Origin: Litoditis marina
Lineage: Eukaryota > Nematoda > Chromadorea > Rhabditida > Rhabditidae
DNA: 64,000 nucleotides
Reading direction: 5' to 3'
Assembly (NCBI GenBank): GCA_964036275.1
Contig: OZ038433.1
Coordinates: forward strand, 37,295,336 to 37,359,335
The notes below the pieces were generated by a model, which was not told the DNA's origin, ran no database searches, and saw only the letters and a list, made by a program, of their open reading frames with translations. This document shows positions 34,301-53,840 of this stretch, piece after piece (the stretch's first letter is position 1; each line of letters opens with the position of its first letter). Position numbers and translations under genes: made by a program.

Positions 34301-37300
34301 ATGTTTACCAATAAACTGGCAATATACATCTTACAGAAGGGTCACTCAATGCAGACCAGGCGGTTAGCTATAGAACCTTTCCTCATTTTTACTAAAATCG
34401 TACCGCGTGGCAGTTACATAATTCGTTAATAGGCGTATACCACGGACGCCAAAACAAATACGGTGCATCTTGCCCTGATTAAGTATTTGTAGTTTGATCC
34501 CTAGAAATTCGAGGTGTAACTTGAGTATGCTGATGTGTTTGCCAATCAAATCACAAATCAAGTTTGATAATCCTCTATACGACCATTGTAATCCAACTTA
34601 CGAAGAAGTCAGTGAAGGCGCCCTCGATACTTGGCATTTCTGTAGTTCCCGCCTCCAGGTTCTGCTCAATATTCTGCAACTCACGAGCACGATCATTGGA
34701 CATTTTCTGATCCTGAAATTACATCATTCGAAATGTTCATTGAGAACTTTTTCATTCATAATCGTGGTAAATTTGATTAGTTCTTCGTAAGCTCTATCTA
34801 TGTAAAAATTCCCCCATGCACATTCAAATACGACCAACGAAGCTGAGAATAGTAGAAAAAACTGTCAAGGGTCTGACAGATCTTCTTAGAAGAATTTTAA
34901 TGTTTTTTTTGTTCAAAAAGGTTTTAGGAATTTTTGCAAATCTGTAAAATTAGATACAGGTGGTGAAAAAGAGCCACTTACTCAATTTTACAACATTGGC
35001 GACCAAGAAGTCGCTTTTCGGATTTTCCGGAAACTTTACAATACCTATGAAAACATGAATGAAAGGCACACTTGTTGTTCAAAACACCAATCACGCACAG
35101 ATTTTTGCAAGATCAAAATTCCTTCAAACTACACAGTTAAATTCCACCCACATATTGCACGACGGCTACCCCGGCAAACAGGAAGAGGAGCGAAATCCAC
35201 TGTTGAATAGAGAGCTTCCTCTTGAGTACTGTCACGGTGAAACAGGCTGTCGTCAGAATCTTCAGCTGGTAGGTCACCTGCAATGATGTTGTGAGAGCTC
35301 AATTATGTTTACAATACAATACAATAATTTATTACGGAATCAGAACCAGTACAATTCGCCGTAACATGTCATCTCTCCAATTAGTTATGTTAAGTAGTCA
35401 ATTATGTTTAGAAAACGAGAACTCCCAGAAAATTCCAAAATCATTCCAGAAATCCAGAACAATTCTAGAACGTCTCAAAAAATCCTGTGAACCACAGTAG
35501 AATCGAAGCAAAAGCAAGAGAGTGAGAGGAAACTCGTTGATGTTTATCCGTTTTAAGTCACCCTTCCATACACCCAGTCATGAAGTCATACCAGTATGGA
35601 GTGACTATAATTTTTAGAACTCAAAAACGTGCCCGTTTTTCATTTTAGAATGATTAAAATTCATAATTTACCCAAACTGGGCATATCTTTATCTTCCCAT
35701 TTGTGTGAAAGAGCAGATCAGTTTTGTAGCTATTCCAACAACATTCCTGGGGTGTGGATACCCAGTGAAGTTGTCCGCATAGCTATAGAAAATGGAATTG
35801 GTTAGTTTTTGCCAGAAACCAGAAAATCTATCTACTTTCTATGCGAAAATCTGAAAAACACTTTTTGTCGACCAGTCGGACCTTTCTGGTCTATTAGTAT
35901 AACCAGCTGACTGACCATATACGTGGCGGCTGGCAGGTTCTCGACGGCCACATAGAGCAGGAAGTTCTGTATGGTATAGACGACGGCCGGGACGAGAACC
36001 ATGGCAGCGTCTCGCCAATGATTCACGAACTGATCATAAATGTAGGAGAACCCTCTGAAACACTCATATTTACTATAATTATTCTACTCCAAAAAAACGA
36101 CTACTAAAATAAATGTCTGATTCATACCTGTGACCCAACCATAGGTGAGGCGACTTTGTTCTTGACAAAAATTTATTGAAAATCGGGTATTTTATCTGGG
36201 TAATTGAACTACTAAACTTGAGGCAAAGTGAGGTTTTCACCAATAAAAGTGATATTTGTTGAAATTAGGCCCGTCCAAAATCACGATTTTGAAGAAAAAC
36301 GGGTGGTTGAATCGAGAATCCAACAAAGTCGCCCTGCGTTTGGACCCAACACATAACAACTTGATATTCTTTCAGAACTAGTACAAGGAAAATAATAAAA
36401 TTGCGAAGATGAGTTATGCACTAGTCATGTTATCCGGATAGTCAAATCGTGTTCCATACTATGATAGTCAAACATTCCCATGTTTAAATACTTTTCACGC
36501 TCTCATTCGTGCAATAAATCATCATCAACCCATAACTATCAAATGAGGCAAGGTTTGAGATGAGAATGATAAACCCACTTGACAATACTCTTTTGCTGGA
36601 AACAAACTAGCACCACACATGTAACCAACTTTACAATCTCGGCGAAGAACACAGAAATTGCCTGAAAGACACAAATGACGGCTTGACTTGACAAACGAGA
36701 GATCCGGAATGAAATGAAATAGTTCCCATAATCTCATTACAACGATTGGATAGTAAATTTCTCAACACTTTTTTACATTCATTTCCTGTACAAAGATACT
36801 TTCTTCTATCTAATTGTTTGAATTCTCTCTGAAACAGTTTGCTTTCAGTTGACTACCTCCACACTTTTCTCTCATTCTAACATCGTTTTCATTCAACCCC
36901 ACCTTGAGAAACCTTGGTCGGTTCCCTGTCATGGCATACCGCATGAATAACACTAGGGAGGTGTTCTGAACCACCAGAACCAGTAGAGACGAATACTTAA
37001 TCACATTATCATCTGGAAAAGTTCAATCATACCAGACATTATAGAGAGTGCCAAATACCTCGTTGTAGTTTGATCTCAAAATGGGATCGAAATAGAAACA
37101 CAGCGGTATTATATAGGGCAGCATACTTTTTATATCTCATATTTATTCTTTCATTCTTATACTTTTGAAAAAAACAAACTAACAAAGTACTAGTGGATTA
37201 ACGAGTTGTCTTCAAAGTTGCATGCATGACTGTTACTATACTAGATAGAAGGCTATACATTGCAATAGAACTAGCATATAAAAACAAGAAGGTTGCAAAC

Positions 37301-37456
37301 CTACTAGTACACAGGTACACACGATTTCCATTTACTTATCAGCTTAAAACCAAAACAAATTTTTTTCCACTTTCCAGTTTTTACTTCACACCCTGGGAGC
37401 TAAATATTACATGAAGCGACAACGAATATAAACGTACGTTTAGTTGGACCAGCCAT
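31361..37456 (-). CDS. Nucleotide-sugar transporter A (SLC35A family) with lumenal insertion
   Basis: Golgi membrane antiporter importing a UDP- or CMP-sugar in exchange for the nucleoside monophosphate; the substrate (UDP-Gal, UDP-GlcNAc or CMP-sialic acid type) cannot be read from sequence. Exons 37438-37456, 36903-37012, 36579-36661, 35916-36054, 35152-35277, 34602-34712, 34130-34256, 33751-33899, 32972-33136, 32369-32508, 31361-31436; phases agree, 1245 nt, 414 aa. Family signatures: [39 protein letters not shown] and the final [15 protein letters not shown] helix. Usual family length is about 320-400 aa. Exons 6-7 (residues about 160-238) insert an acidic then Thr-rich segment between TM5 and TM6, predicted lumenal, with two N-glycosylation sequons (NMT, NAT) and an RSKR tetrapeptide. 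The next gene upstream (39.8-46.3 kb) is a diverged tandem paralogue on the same strand. Confidence 0.9.
31640..31980. repeat. Family F7-like repeats, two partial copies
   Basis: Two adjacent stretches (about 31670-31800 and 31850-31980) share the CTACGCTCTCTCG / CTACACGCTCTCTCGTCGAG core and surrounding words of family F7. They lie in the long last intron of transporter A. Confidence 0.45.
32770..32935. repeat. Family F7-like repeat, transporter A intron 9
   Basis: Carries AGAGAGAGCTCTCAGCCAAT, GAGAATGTGCAGGTCAGAGA and TGCGGCCTCATTG in inverted orientation relative to the 10963-11105 copy. Confidence 0.45.
35758..35894. repeat. MITE family F1, degenerate copy, transporter A intron 4
   Basis: Ends ATACCCAGTGAAGTTGTCCG and CGGACCTTTCTGGTCTAT. 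It stops about 20 bp short of the exon 4 donor site. Confidence 0.6.
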
Positions 37457-39833
37457 CTTGAAATGTCGTAATTGACACACGGGCTACTCAGCTAGCCACC
37501 CTAGATAGATTTCTGAAATACACAAATCGAAAATGACTTCAACAATCAATATTATGAAAATGAGTCACTAGCAAGGATAGATAACCAAAGGGCATACACA
37601 TCTGATGTTTGACTCTTGATTAGAATTGAAAGTGAGTGTACATCAACAAAACGTGTGATTATTTCTTACTTTATAATCTATAATAATATGCAATTGGTCT
37701 ATAAAGGTAGATACTACCTCGATTACAATTTGTTTAGCTAAACAACAAACTATGAAACGGGTACGATACAACTGATATAACATCGGCCCCCAGTTCGTTT
37801 AGACTAGTCAGAAAACAATTTGCCAAAATTTGAAGCAACCCACTGCGGAAAATCGAAAAAGGTATAGAATCTACAACAAGATCGATATCACATTTGCAGC
37901 ATCTTTCCTAACCTAGAATCTAGTTCATGCGAACCTTCACTACTTTTCACTATTCGCACATGGTTTATTTAACGTCAAATTCGAAAAGATATGCGCCCGT
38001 AAGGCTGTCAACTGAAAGGGGGTTAAAATAAGAATAGATACATTATATGCAATACTACATGATAGACGGGAGGGGGGTTAAACAAACTAGAGAGTGAGAA
38101 CGGGCATAGTGCAGAGCAGGTGGATAAACAGCTGACACAGAGACAAAATGAGCGACAGACAATAGAGTACGGCCAATTCTTCATAGAACGACGTTTGTGT
38201 GAACCTACCCGTTGAACCCGGAACCATGTGCTTGATTTGGAACGATTTTGGTTACCGAAGATTTTCAAAAGTCGTTAACTGGTTAAGCGGACAGGGTTAC
38301 GTGCCAACAGGTTGGTTACAACCTAAACCTCAAAGAATCGGCCGGTAGAGACAGGAATGGTTAGGGAAACATGTTAGATAGATAGAGCTGTTAGCACTGT
38401 TAATACAGATAAATCTTACAGAATAAAATGAAATCAAACTTTATTAAATAATCTCTACAACCCTCTGATAAAAATGAAATAAAGGCCACACATCGAGTGT
38501 TGTACACATCATCACAGTAGGAAAATAACCGTTTCAGGCTGGAACAATAAATTACAATCCTATACAAAACAAAAAGAGAGAACTGTTGCGTGCTGCAAAT
38601 TGATGAAATCCACAATAAAACTAGACCCAGACACAAATTAAAGTTGGATGAAAGCAAGATAATTAAGGTTTTTAATAGGAAAGAGATTAATTGAACAATA
38701 GTTCGCAGTGTTACGACCATCACAAGTGTTTAGAAAATAGAAACAACCATACTATTCGTATTTACACCTAAAACCCAACGTATCGGAGATTGAATGCGCT
38801 ATAGTTATCGAATATTCAATCTGAAAAGAACACAATATCGCCTAGATGTGTCGGGTGAGAAAAAGTCGGTTGGCGAGGCTTGGGGAAAAGTTGACAAATG
38901 AACAGATGTCATTGACATTCGTTCGAGGTCTGACCGATCCCTCGCAAAACCAGCCTAATCAGCCGCAATATTTCTCCAGTGACATACGTGAGATTAGGGT
39001 TTGAAGAGTTAAACATCTCCTATACAGAAAGAGCAAAAAGTTATAGGTCTCCGGTAATCACCTAACAAACTCAGAATTGTTGGAATAGTTACACCCACTA
39101 GCGCCGTTAAAGGAAACGTTAAGGATCCCCGGGCAGTGGCGACTGGCGACATCATAGATTACATCTAAATCTAACTCCGACAGAATACGTGGAAAACGAT
39201 CACATATTCCGCAGAGAGGGGTCACAATTTGCCCGGGACGCATAAGACCCTAAGCATGGACCCAGGGCTGTTTCGATTAGCTTCACTTCTGCCCCTATTT
39301 AATTGCTGCTCTCTCTTCCGAGAATCACATCAAACTGGTCTCAATATCAAGCAAGTGGACTCAATTACAAATTGCAATCTAGCTGAAGTGTGAAAGTGCA
39401 TGTTCTGCTCTGATGTTACATAGTACATTATTGAAAAGGGCTAATGGGAAATTTCTGCTAAAAAATCTGGAGAGAACGAACATTCGAGATCAATTGCAAT
39501 GAGACGTGCACAGCAGGAAAGTTTGCGCAACTCTCCCACGTGGCATGCGGAAAAATCCAAAATGTAAACATTAGACATGCTAGTAGGAGAACGAACAATG
39601 GGAGCAAATGCCCGCAATTAATGGAAGCATACGCTCATGAGATAATGCTAACAACCCCCAACCTTTTACTTTCACATTAGATGGTGAGTTACTTACGGCA
39701 GAACCACCATCCAATAACTATACTACGAACAGCAACCCGAAAATACGCCACACCTAATTCAATATATCACCGTCTATTATGCGAGGTCATGCAGATACAG
39801 AAATACAACAAGATAACAGTTATGAATACCAGG
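37457..39833. other. Spacer between the two transporter genes
   Basis: 2.4 kb with no exon I can support. AT-rich, low in reading-frame content. It should contain the promoter of transporter A and the 3' UTR of transporter B. Confidence 0.5.
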
Positions 39834-46259
<6,426 letters not shown>

Positions 46260-48467
46260 CTACCTCACTCCGCCCACTGACTTTCTGAAATAGTAACATG
46301 CATCTTTGAAGAACTAAGTAAAAAAAGTCCAACTCACGGAATTGTCCAACACTAAAATGCTAGTTTCTGAAATAGAAAATACATCTCAACAGAACTAACG
46401 TTTATGAAAAACTCAAACTCGTACCCAACTCTTAAAATGCGTTAGCTCGTTAGCTGGATATTTCAGGTGAATATAGGAAGGAAACGTGATACAGAAATTT
46501 TGTTCTTATCCGTTTGGCGTTTTCTGAACATCATACTATGGGGGAACTCTTTTTGTGGTAAACGAACGAATACAATGAATACATTCATAGAAATACTAAC
46601 TTATTCCAAGATTCACCTAAGCAAACCAGTTTCCCGAGTTCTACCGCAAACCGTACCCCTCTATCTTTTTTGAATTTCCCATAGTGAAAACGTTATATAA
46701 TTTACTGTGAAGTCGGTATCGAGAGTCGGACAGATATGATCGAATATAACTTGACCTAAGAAACTTTTGAGATGATGGTTATGAAAAGCAAAAAGAGAGA
46801 ACAGCTAAGTTGCTAAATGCTATCTAGCTTGCGACATCTATGTAGCACAAAAAAACTAGCGGGCAATATAGGTGGAAAGTTCGGTTCGGAGGATTAAATG
46901 GCTGTAAATTGAAGCGGTTGGGCTGTTTTTTCTTGAAAAGAATAGGTGATCTTTGTGACAAGCGGTGAGAATAGGTGATGGGTGAATGATGTGATCTTTG
47001 TGACAAGCGGTCAACGGTAAAGTATGATCTGTAGATTATTAATCTACTGCGCAAAGATACAAACGAATCGAATTAAACTATGAAACAGTAAAGTGAAATG
47101 AACATCTGACACGAGTTCTTAAAAAATATGCTCATCAGTAATACTGAATGGGAGAGTAAGAAATTTTAAAACTACAATGGACTTGATCATACAGCAGTAA
47201 GGTCTGATTAAGCGACAAAAAGTAAACCGTTTTCAGATGTAAACACGTGAAAATTTAGAATTTTTCATCAAAAGTAGACCGATTTTCATGTTTTCGGCTG
47301 GAAAGTAGTCCGTTTTTCGAATTTTTCTGACTATTCGGACAACCTTGCTGGTGTATGGACTTGATATAACCGAGCAAAGATAATAAATTGATATGAGCGC
47401 GAAACTCATAGAATTAAATATAGACAACTAATTATGACACATATTTATAGTACAAAACGACGATACACCAACACAATTAAAGAAAATAGAGCATGCAGGC
47501 CACAACTTGAAACCAAATCAATCAATGGACATGTTACATAGGAACATTTGGGGAAAGCGCACTCGGGCTGGCAATAATTGCCAGATTGCCACGCATTTCT
47601 CACCAAAGCCACGCGGCTCCGTAGCGATAGCAGTGCCTGTGGTATTATGACCAAGCTACGTAAATAAAGGCAGAACACTCTGCTGTAAAAAACATTTCCA
47701 TGAAATGAATTCTCTGATAAGAGCAGTAAATAGTAAATTCCAATATTGTGACTAATCTGAGTCTTATTTGCAATTTTCTAAGATGAGCAAAGTACCTAAG
47801 TTCTTTCGGAACAATCTTTCATAGCTGTACTACGCAATACGAACAGCAGTTGACACCGAATACAGGAAGTGCAACCTTATGCGCAAAACTACCAGCCTAA
47901 CTTGGTCCATTTCATGTTTTCACTCAAAAATTCGAGGCATGTTTAGTTACAACTTACAACCTAGCAACCACCAAAATCTCCGATTTCGCGCATGGGTACT
48001 AGAAACTAGCTTGCTCGGTAAAAGTGTTCCAATGTTCCAAAATCAAAAAGCGTGTCAGGAAACCCAATTTACTGAAACCAAAAGAGGCAGATGGCATATC
48101 TGGTGTCAATAATATATCGGGTGTAAATAAGCAGAGGCAAATTAGATAATCACCAGCCAGCAGCCACTAGACTTGAGCTCACAACATAATCCTGGGGAGA
48201 CCAAGAAGAATGTCCATAATATAATAACGTGGATGAATGTCAAATAGAAATACAATATACAACAATGGCAATGGGTTGGGTGATGTACTGCGTACAGAGA
48301 TAAGAGATCTGAGATTATGATAGGTAAAAGCAAGGAATGGCAAAATGAAGATCGTTCATGGAAGAAAATAATGATGAAGACAATTGTTGCAGTAGTTGCA
48401 ATCATTACCTATTTCATGAAAACTTGAAAACCCTCTTACTCGCAGACTTGAGCTTGAGATCGCTTGG
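46260..48467. other. Spacer between transporter B and the ARL14EP gene
   Basis: 2.2 kb with no supported exon. It contains a family F1 MITE (47188-47357) and two copies of a 19-bp word GATCTTTGTGACAAGCGGT (near 46948 and 46992). It should hold the transporter B promoter and the ARL14EP 3' UTR. Confidence 0.5.
47188..47357. repeat. MITE family F1, intergenic copy
   Basis: Ends CATACAGCAGTAAGGTCTGA and CGGACAACCTTGCTGGTGTATG. The interior GAAAGTAGTCCGTTTTTCGA is near-identical to the copy at 25773-25937. Confidence 0.85.
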
Positions 48468-50505
48468 TTACTTACTCGATTTGACATAAGGATTCATTGT
48501 GCGAGGATTACTGCCTCCCTGTACCTTCACAGAGGATACAAACGAGTTCCTGTTCGATTGACACACGGGTCCACACAGTCTCTCTGAAACATACCAGTAA
48601 AAAATACATTTCAGATTTCATTCACCAAAAATATCTACATTCGAAAAAAATACTGACGAAAACCAAAAGAGCACCATATTAGCAAACTTTCATCAGAGAA
48701 TATTCCATTGACCAAGGAACAATATTTCCCCATAACGTCGGGCTCGCTATCAAAATAATCAAAATAAAGATGTCATTTCCATATTTAACTACTTCATTCA
48801 AATTTAATAGAAAAGATGGAAATCAACAGCAATGTCGAATCAAATTTTTAAAATCTGCTGAAGTAAGTTGTGTGTTCGTCTTCGTTCGAATACAGTCAAA
48901 CGACTCAGTTCCCGTCGAACAGATTGATGCTAGTAGAAATTTTCCAAAAATGAGAGGAATTACAATAATATAGACTCACTTCCACATTTGACACAGGGCC
49001 AGTGACATCCGGGACACTCTCTAACCAAACAGTCGCAGATGACTATCCCACTCTCTCCATTGACCACGAGGCGACCATTCTTGTCGTGGTAGGCACGATT
49101 TTTGTTGGACTGCGTCACTGAAATAGGAATTTGTTAAAACAATGCGTGAACTTGAGAAATCTCGGCCAATAGTAGTGTCTTCACCCTTGAATTCAGAGGG
49201 CTCATTTTGACTAATCGAAAGGTCTTTGTCGTAAAAAGCCCACTTTATTAAACTAACACATCTTTTCGTTTTTTATTGGGTCAGTGTCAGTGTGGTCATA
49301 CTTGCGACTTGCGATAACCACTCATGATTTTTGGGTAATGTTGGTTTCTAACCTTGCCACTATGATCGAACACCGCCAAAATCAAGAAGAACTAACCCAT
49401 ACTCTTCTTCTTTCTGGTTCGTCGACCCAGCACACCCGAAACCACATTTTGACCACCGGGATTGATGAACTGTAGCTTCTCCAGTTGCCTCTGCGTTTTA
49501 CGCTGTACTTCTGAAGAACACCGTGAATCAACACTGTCGTTCACTCTTGTGCAAACATGTTGAAAGAGGGACATTATGTCAATGAAAATTTATGAAAGAT
49601 TTTATACTATCCACCCAATAAACATGGTTTCGGGAGAAACGGCTCAACATGATCACCAAGATACTAAATTTGAAGAAAATCTAGAAAATTGAAATTATTA
49701 TACAAAAACATGATGGTTGTATGAACAAGCTCATCTGTTTGTTGATACCTGGGAACTTTATTTGACTATTAAATTACAAGTAACCGACTAACAACTAGAT
49801 TATAGTCTTTTTCATTCATACTGAGACTCCTACAGGATTTCGAAAGTAGGATTTCGAAATTTCTCAGTCGTTTTCCTCACGTAATTGTGATCGGTAAGGT
49901 AGAGGATTTTCGAACCCCATTCTCGTCCTCATTTACAATGAATGTACGGGAGGATTTTTGATAAACAAAATTTTCAGCTTTACAACAGCGGCAACAGCCC
50001 CCGGGAAGTTTGTAAAATTACTGTAGGAGTCTCAGTAGGAATGGTGTGAACTATACCTAAATCAGCTGTAGAAAGAGAAGGTCCGCCAGTGTCCCCTTCT
50101 TCCTCGAAATACACAACATGTTCGTCTGACTCGGTGGTGCTCTTGGTAGTCTACAATATGTTTATTTGGTTGTAACTGTAAAATCATAAATCAAGAACAT
50201 TATAATTTCGAGGTTAAAATGTGGAACACTTATAAGAAGGCGCAGAAAAAAAACAGAGCGAAAATCACTGACCACACATCAGTAAGATCCAACCATTTCA
50301 AAATATATCCAATATTTGATCGAAATACGTCAATATAACGATCCTCCCTCGAAAATCGATGAAGGAGACTATTTCTTTTACTAAAAAATATCTCACTAAC
50401 TATTACCTTGGCCGCAGCATCTTCTGCTCTTTCCACATTTGCATCCGTAGTTCTTTCATCTCCTAAACCGGCCAAACGAGACATTAAATCGTTCGTAGAT
50501 TCCAT
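48468..50505 (-). CDS. ARL14EP: ARL14 effector protein orthologue
   Basis: Small Cys-rich adaptor, 184 aa, from exons 50407-50505, 50057-50150, 49403-49510, 48980-49117 and 48468-48583; all phases agree. The diagnostic ARF7EP_C domain spans exons 4-5: VVNGESGIVICDCLVREC, PGCHWPCVKCGKRLCGPVCQ and SNRNS, with the CDCL..ECPGCH.PC.KC motif intact. The N-terminal half is acidic and Ser/Thr-rich, then QRQLEKLQFINPGGQ...LGRRTRKKKM, a conserved basic stretch before the domain. In vertebrates the protein was named for binding the small GTPase ARL14 on MHC-II vesicles; the C. elegans orthologue (ARLE-14) associates with the H3K9 methyltransferase MET-2, so a chromatin role is at least as likely here. 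The stop codon overlaps a good donor sequence (GTAAGTAA), so a longer spliced isoform is conceivable. Confidence 0.85.
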
Positions 50506-53500
50506 ACCTTGAACCCATATTTAGTAATTGCTGTATTTCCGCGCGCGTAGCGCGCCATGCCGTATAGACTTTTTGTTCATTTTAAAAATTCCTGTATATA
50601 AATATCGTCAGGTCGCGATTCATGTATGAATTTTGTGAAAATGTACATGCACGCGTGCACACGACGTCCAAACGTCGTGCATTTTCCGCCAAAAAGTAAA
50701 ATTTTCGTGTTTCAGGAGTTGTAGTGGCTGGCATGTTGATTTTTACAAATCGCTGTAATAATAAAAAAGTTTGCCTAAATAGTTTCCAATCGATTGGGCA
50801 ATGAATTTTTTTTTTCAAATTCTGCGCGGCGCGCGCTGCGCGTGTTTTAAAAAGGTAAACTTTTTGCAAAAAAACTTTTTTTTTGATTTTCTCAAAAACT
50901 GCGAATGAGCTCGTGCTAAAAAGTATACTGGGTCGTAGAACTTATGACGGCGGTCATTCTGAAGCAAAAATTTTAGGTTCAGCCGCAACTTTGCGCGCGG
51001 CGCGCGCGCGACAAGCGCGATTTTCAGATCTCAGAGATGAAAAGTCGTGAAAACACAATCTCAACGGCGACAGAACCGTAATAGGCCACTGAATTCGAAT
51101 CTTCAAGAAAATTTTGAGATTATTGATTTTATCGATTTTTAGGGCCCGAAACGTGTTTTTGGCTAAATTGAGCCCCGTTGCACGCTTCTACCGACCGGCG
51201 GAATGAATGTGAGGAGCTAAAATTGGTTTCAAATTGTGCGCAAAACTTGGGCGCATCTGAATAGTTGCAAATTTTGCAATTTCTGCATGCTCGCGGCGCG
51301 TAATGACGCGTAGACCAAAAAAATTTCAAAAACGGCAAAAGTCAGACTTGTCCGATTGGGCTGAAATTTGAAACATGTATAGATTCAGCCAGTCCGCATT
51401 TTTGCTGAAATTTTCAAAAAATTTCGGTTTTCAAAAAAGTTGCGCGCGCACGCTGTAACGTTGAAATTTCAAAGTAGGTCAAATTTTTTTTGACCTACAT
51501 CATTTTGTTCGTCTTGTTCTGAAATGTTGCGCTGTGCAAAAAAGAAAAAAAAGTTGACCAAAATTTTTTCACACTGGCTCGCCGAAAGTCGTGTTTTGAT
51601 AGTGATTACGCGCTGGCGCGCACCGCGCGCTTTCGTGTTTTTTCGTTCATTCGTTGTTGAATCGAATAGAGATTTTCATGAGAAATTCGGTAATGTACGA
51701 TTCATTCCATGAAAATGATTTTAAACCATGTTTCTACTGGTTTTCCTGAGAAGTTGAATTTTTTTTAATTTTGGCGGTTTTGATCCACCTGTGAGGTCGT
51801 ATGTTGACCTTTGATCATAGTTTTTTCACAAAATGTAGCGAATTTTACTACAGTCAGTTCGACACCTCACACTCATCAGTCGGTTCACACAAAACTTTAC
51901 AAGAGCCGTCAGAAGGTCGATTTTGAACATTGACTTTTTGAAACAGCCATCTGGCAGCTTAATGATCTACATTGCCAGGTATAAATTGGAGAGTAGATCA
52001 TTTTCGTAAAAAAACTTTCTCCTATCTTCAACAATGAGCTGGCAAGAGGTCAGCGCGCGCCGCGACCCTCGGGGCCCGACCATATACCAGCGAGCTGACC
52101 CTCCGGTGCCGGAAACAGGATAGCACAGCGATTGCGTGTTTGATTGCAGTCTGAAGACGCGGGTTCGATCCCGCCTGAAGACAGTAGTCAAGCGCCGGTT
52201 TTGCAAAAGTTTCTCATTTTTTGCACTATTATTTTATGATTATATGTACAAAAGTGAACTTCTTAGGTAAGTTCACAAGGTTCTAATGTTATTTACAACT
52301 TTTTTTTTTCAAGAAAATTCAAAATTTGGCCAAAATCGGAGGTTTGGCTCAGGTTTGGAGGAAATTTCAGGCGAATGATCTGAAAATGAAGTGGTTATAG
52401 GGTAACTCGATGCGCTGAACATTTCTGGAACAATTTAAGGACACGTGCTATCACGTGAAACACGTGAGATGCTTTTTTGTGGACCGAAATTGAGAATTTG
52501 TCGAAGCTTGAATTAGAAGTGGTGTTGTTGGTGGACGGCCGTGTGGGTTTATGGGTGGGGATATATGGATGAAAGTTGTTTCTCTTCCTAGAGAAATTCA
52601 CGGGATTTCTAATAATGCATTGTGTGAAGAATTTCGTTCACTCAATTTTCGAAACTAAGTTGTAAACCCAAGTTGGCGGGGTCAATTTTCCTCAAGACGA
52701 AACTTTGAGCCGGGGTGAACTAGTAAACTAGTTCAAAATGATGGTAGGGGGGTAAAAGTTGCTAAACTAGTATCTGAAATATCTATTAACATATTCTGAA
52801 AATATTGTGATGATATCTCCAAAACTGACAAAGAACTGTTGATTTTAAGCAACGGTTTTCGTACTTTTTGGGGGTTGCTAAACTTGAAAAACTATACAAA
52901 CACAGTGTTTTGATGCGGAAACTACTAGAATGAAGTTTTCAACTATGGCGATTTCAAATATAAACACTAAAATGTCACTGGGTGGTTGTAATTACACGTA
53001 AACGTGGCAGGCTGGCTCAAAGGGTGGCACCAAAGTAAACGGTGTCAGCTATCGGACCAGCTCAACATCATTTTCAGAACTCGAGGAATAGTTTTTCGGA
53101 ATCAGCGCCAAATTCTAAAACGACTAATTGTTGAGTTTAACGATTTCCACGTGGTTCACGTTTTTCTCAACTTCGGCCCAGAATCTAAAATGTGGATTTT
53201 TGTCCTTTTGAGGCATCTCGTTGGAAGGTTAAAAATAGACAGAAACTTCTGAAATTTGGAACATGTGTAGGTAAGAGCAAGACTAGTGCACACTGAAAAA
53301 ATAATGTTCTTATCACAAAAATTGATAGAGATATACAAGTCGAAAATATAGTTTTTTTCACTTTCTGATGGTGTGAATTTCACTTTCTGATGGTGAGTGT
53401 GGGGTGAAAATGGGAAAAAAATATTTTTTTCTTAAACATCATAAAACAGTGTAATCAACCACGTAGATTCCAAATATCAATGTCAGAATGCCAAAAAAGT

Positions 53501-53840
53501 CAGTTTACACGTGTGAAATGGGAAAGATGTGCGCTCTCCTCTCTATAAAGCTGGTAAGGGGGTTTCGTTGGTTTTTTCGGAAGGGGTGTCTTTACATGCA
53601 CCTTGTTAGCGCAGTTGTGAACGGATTTGTCTGATTTTTGCAACAAATGTTGCGCAAAGCTGTGACTACGAAAGAACGTTTGAATTTTGTCAATATCAAA
53701 TTTGCGCGGCGCGCAGCGACGCGATTTCTCGGGCGCAAGCCAGCCATAATCCTGGAAAAGCGCATTTCACTTGTGATACTGGCTCGTTTGCATTATTTTT
53801 ACTGGGCAAAAAGGCTTAGGCTTAGGCCAACCATGTTTCC
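50506..53840. other. Gene-free repeat block with CpG-rich patches
   Basis: No exon is supported across 3.3 kb. The base composition is unlike the rest: AT-rich DNA is punctuated by GCGCGC clusters at about 50540, 50825, 50995, 51440, 51617, 52053 and 53705, with many TTTTTGAAAATTTCAAAA-like words. A tRNA-like relic sits at about 52112-52182. Together with the 149-bp array it reads as one old, composite repeat region. I see no transposase or reverse-transcriptase frame. Confidence 0.5.
52112..52182 (+). pseudogene. tRNA-like relic (SINE head or tRNA pseudogene)
   Basis: An A-box-like GGATAGCACAGCGATTGCG at about 52118-52136 is followed by a perfect B-box GGTTCGATCCC at 52162-52172 inside GCGGGTTCGATCCCGC. 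The T-arm loop is one nucleotide short and no anticodon stem can be drawn. CTGAAGAC flanks the T-arm on both sides. A tRNA-derived repeat is more likely than a functional tRNA. Confidence 0.55.

Noticed and set aside
34982..35044. 63-nt exon as a constitutive part of transporter A
   Set aside because: In the main model its entry phase would be 0, which gives a TAA as third codon. Exons 6 and 7 join their neighbours in phase without it, so it can only be an alternative exon (see findings).
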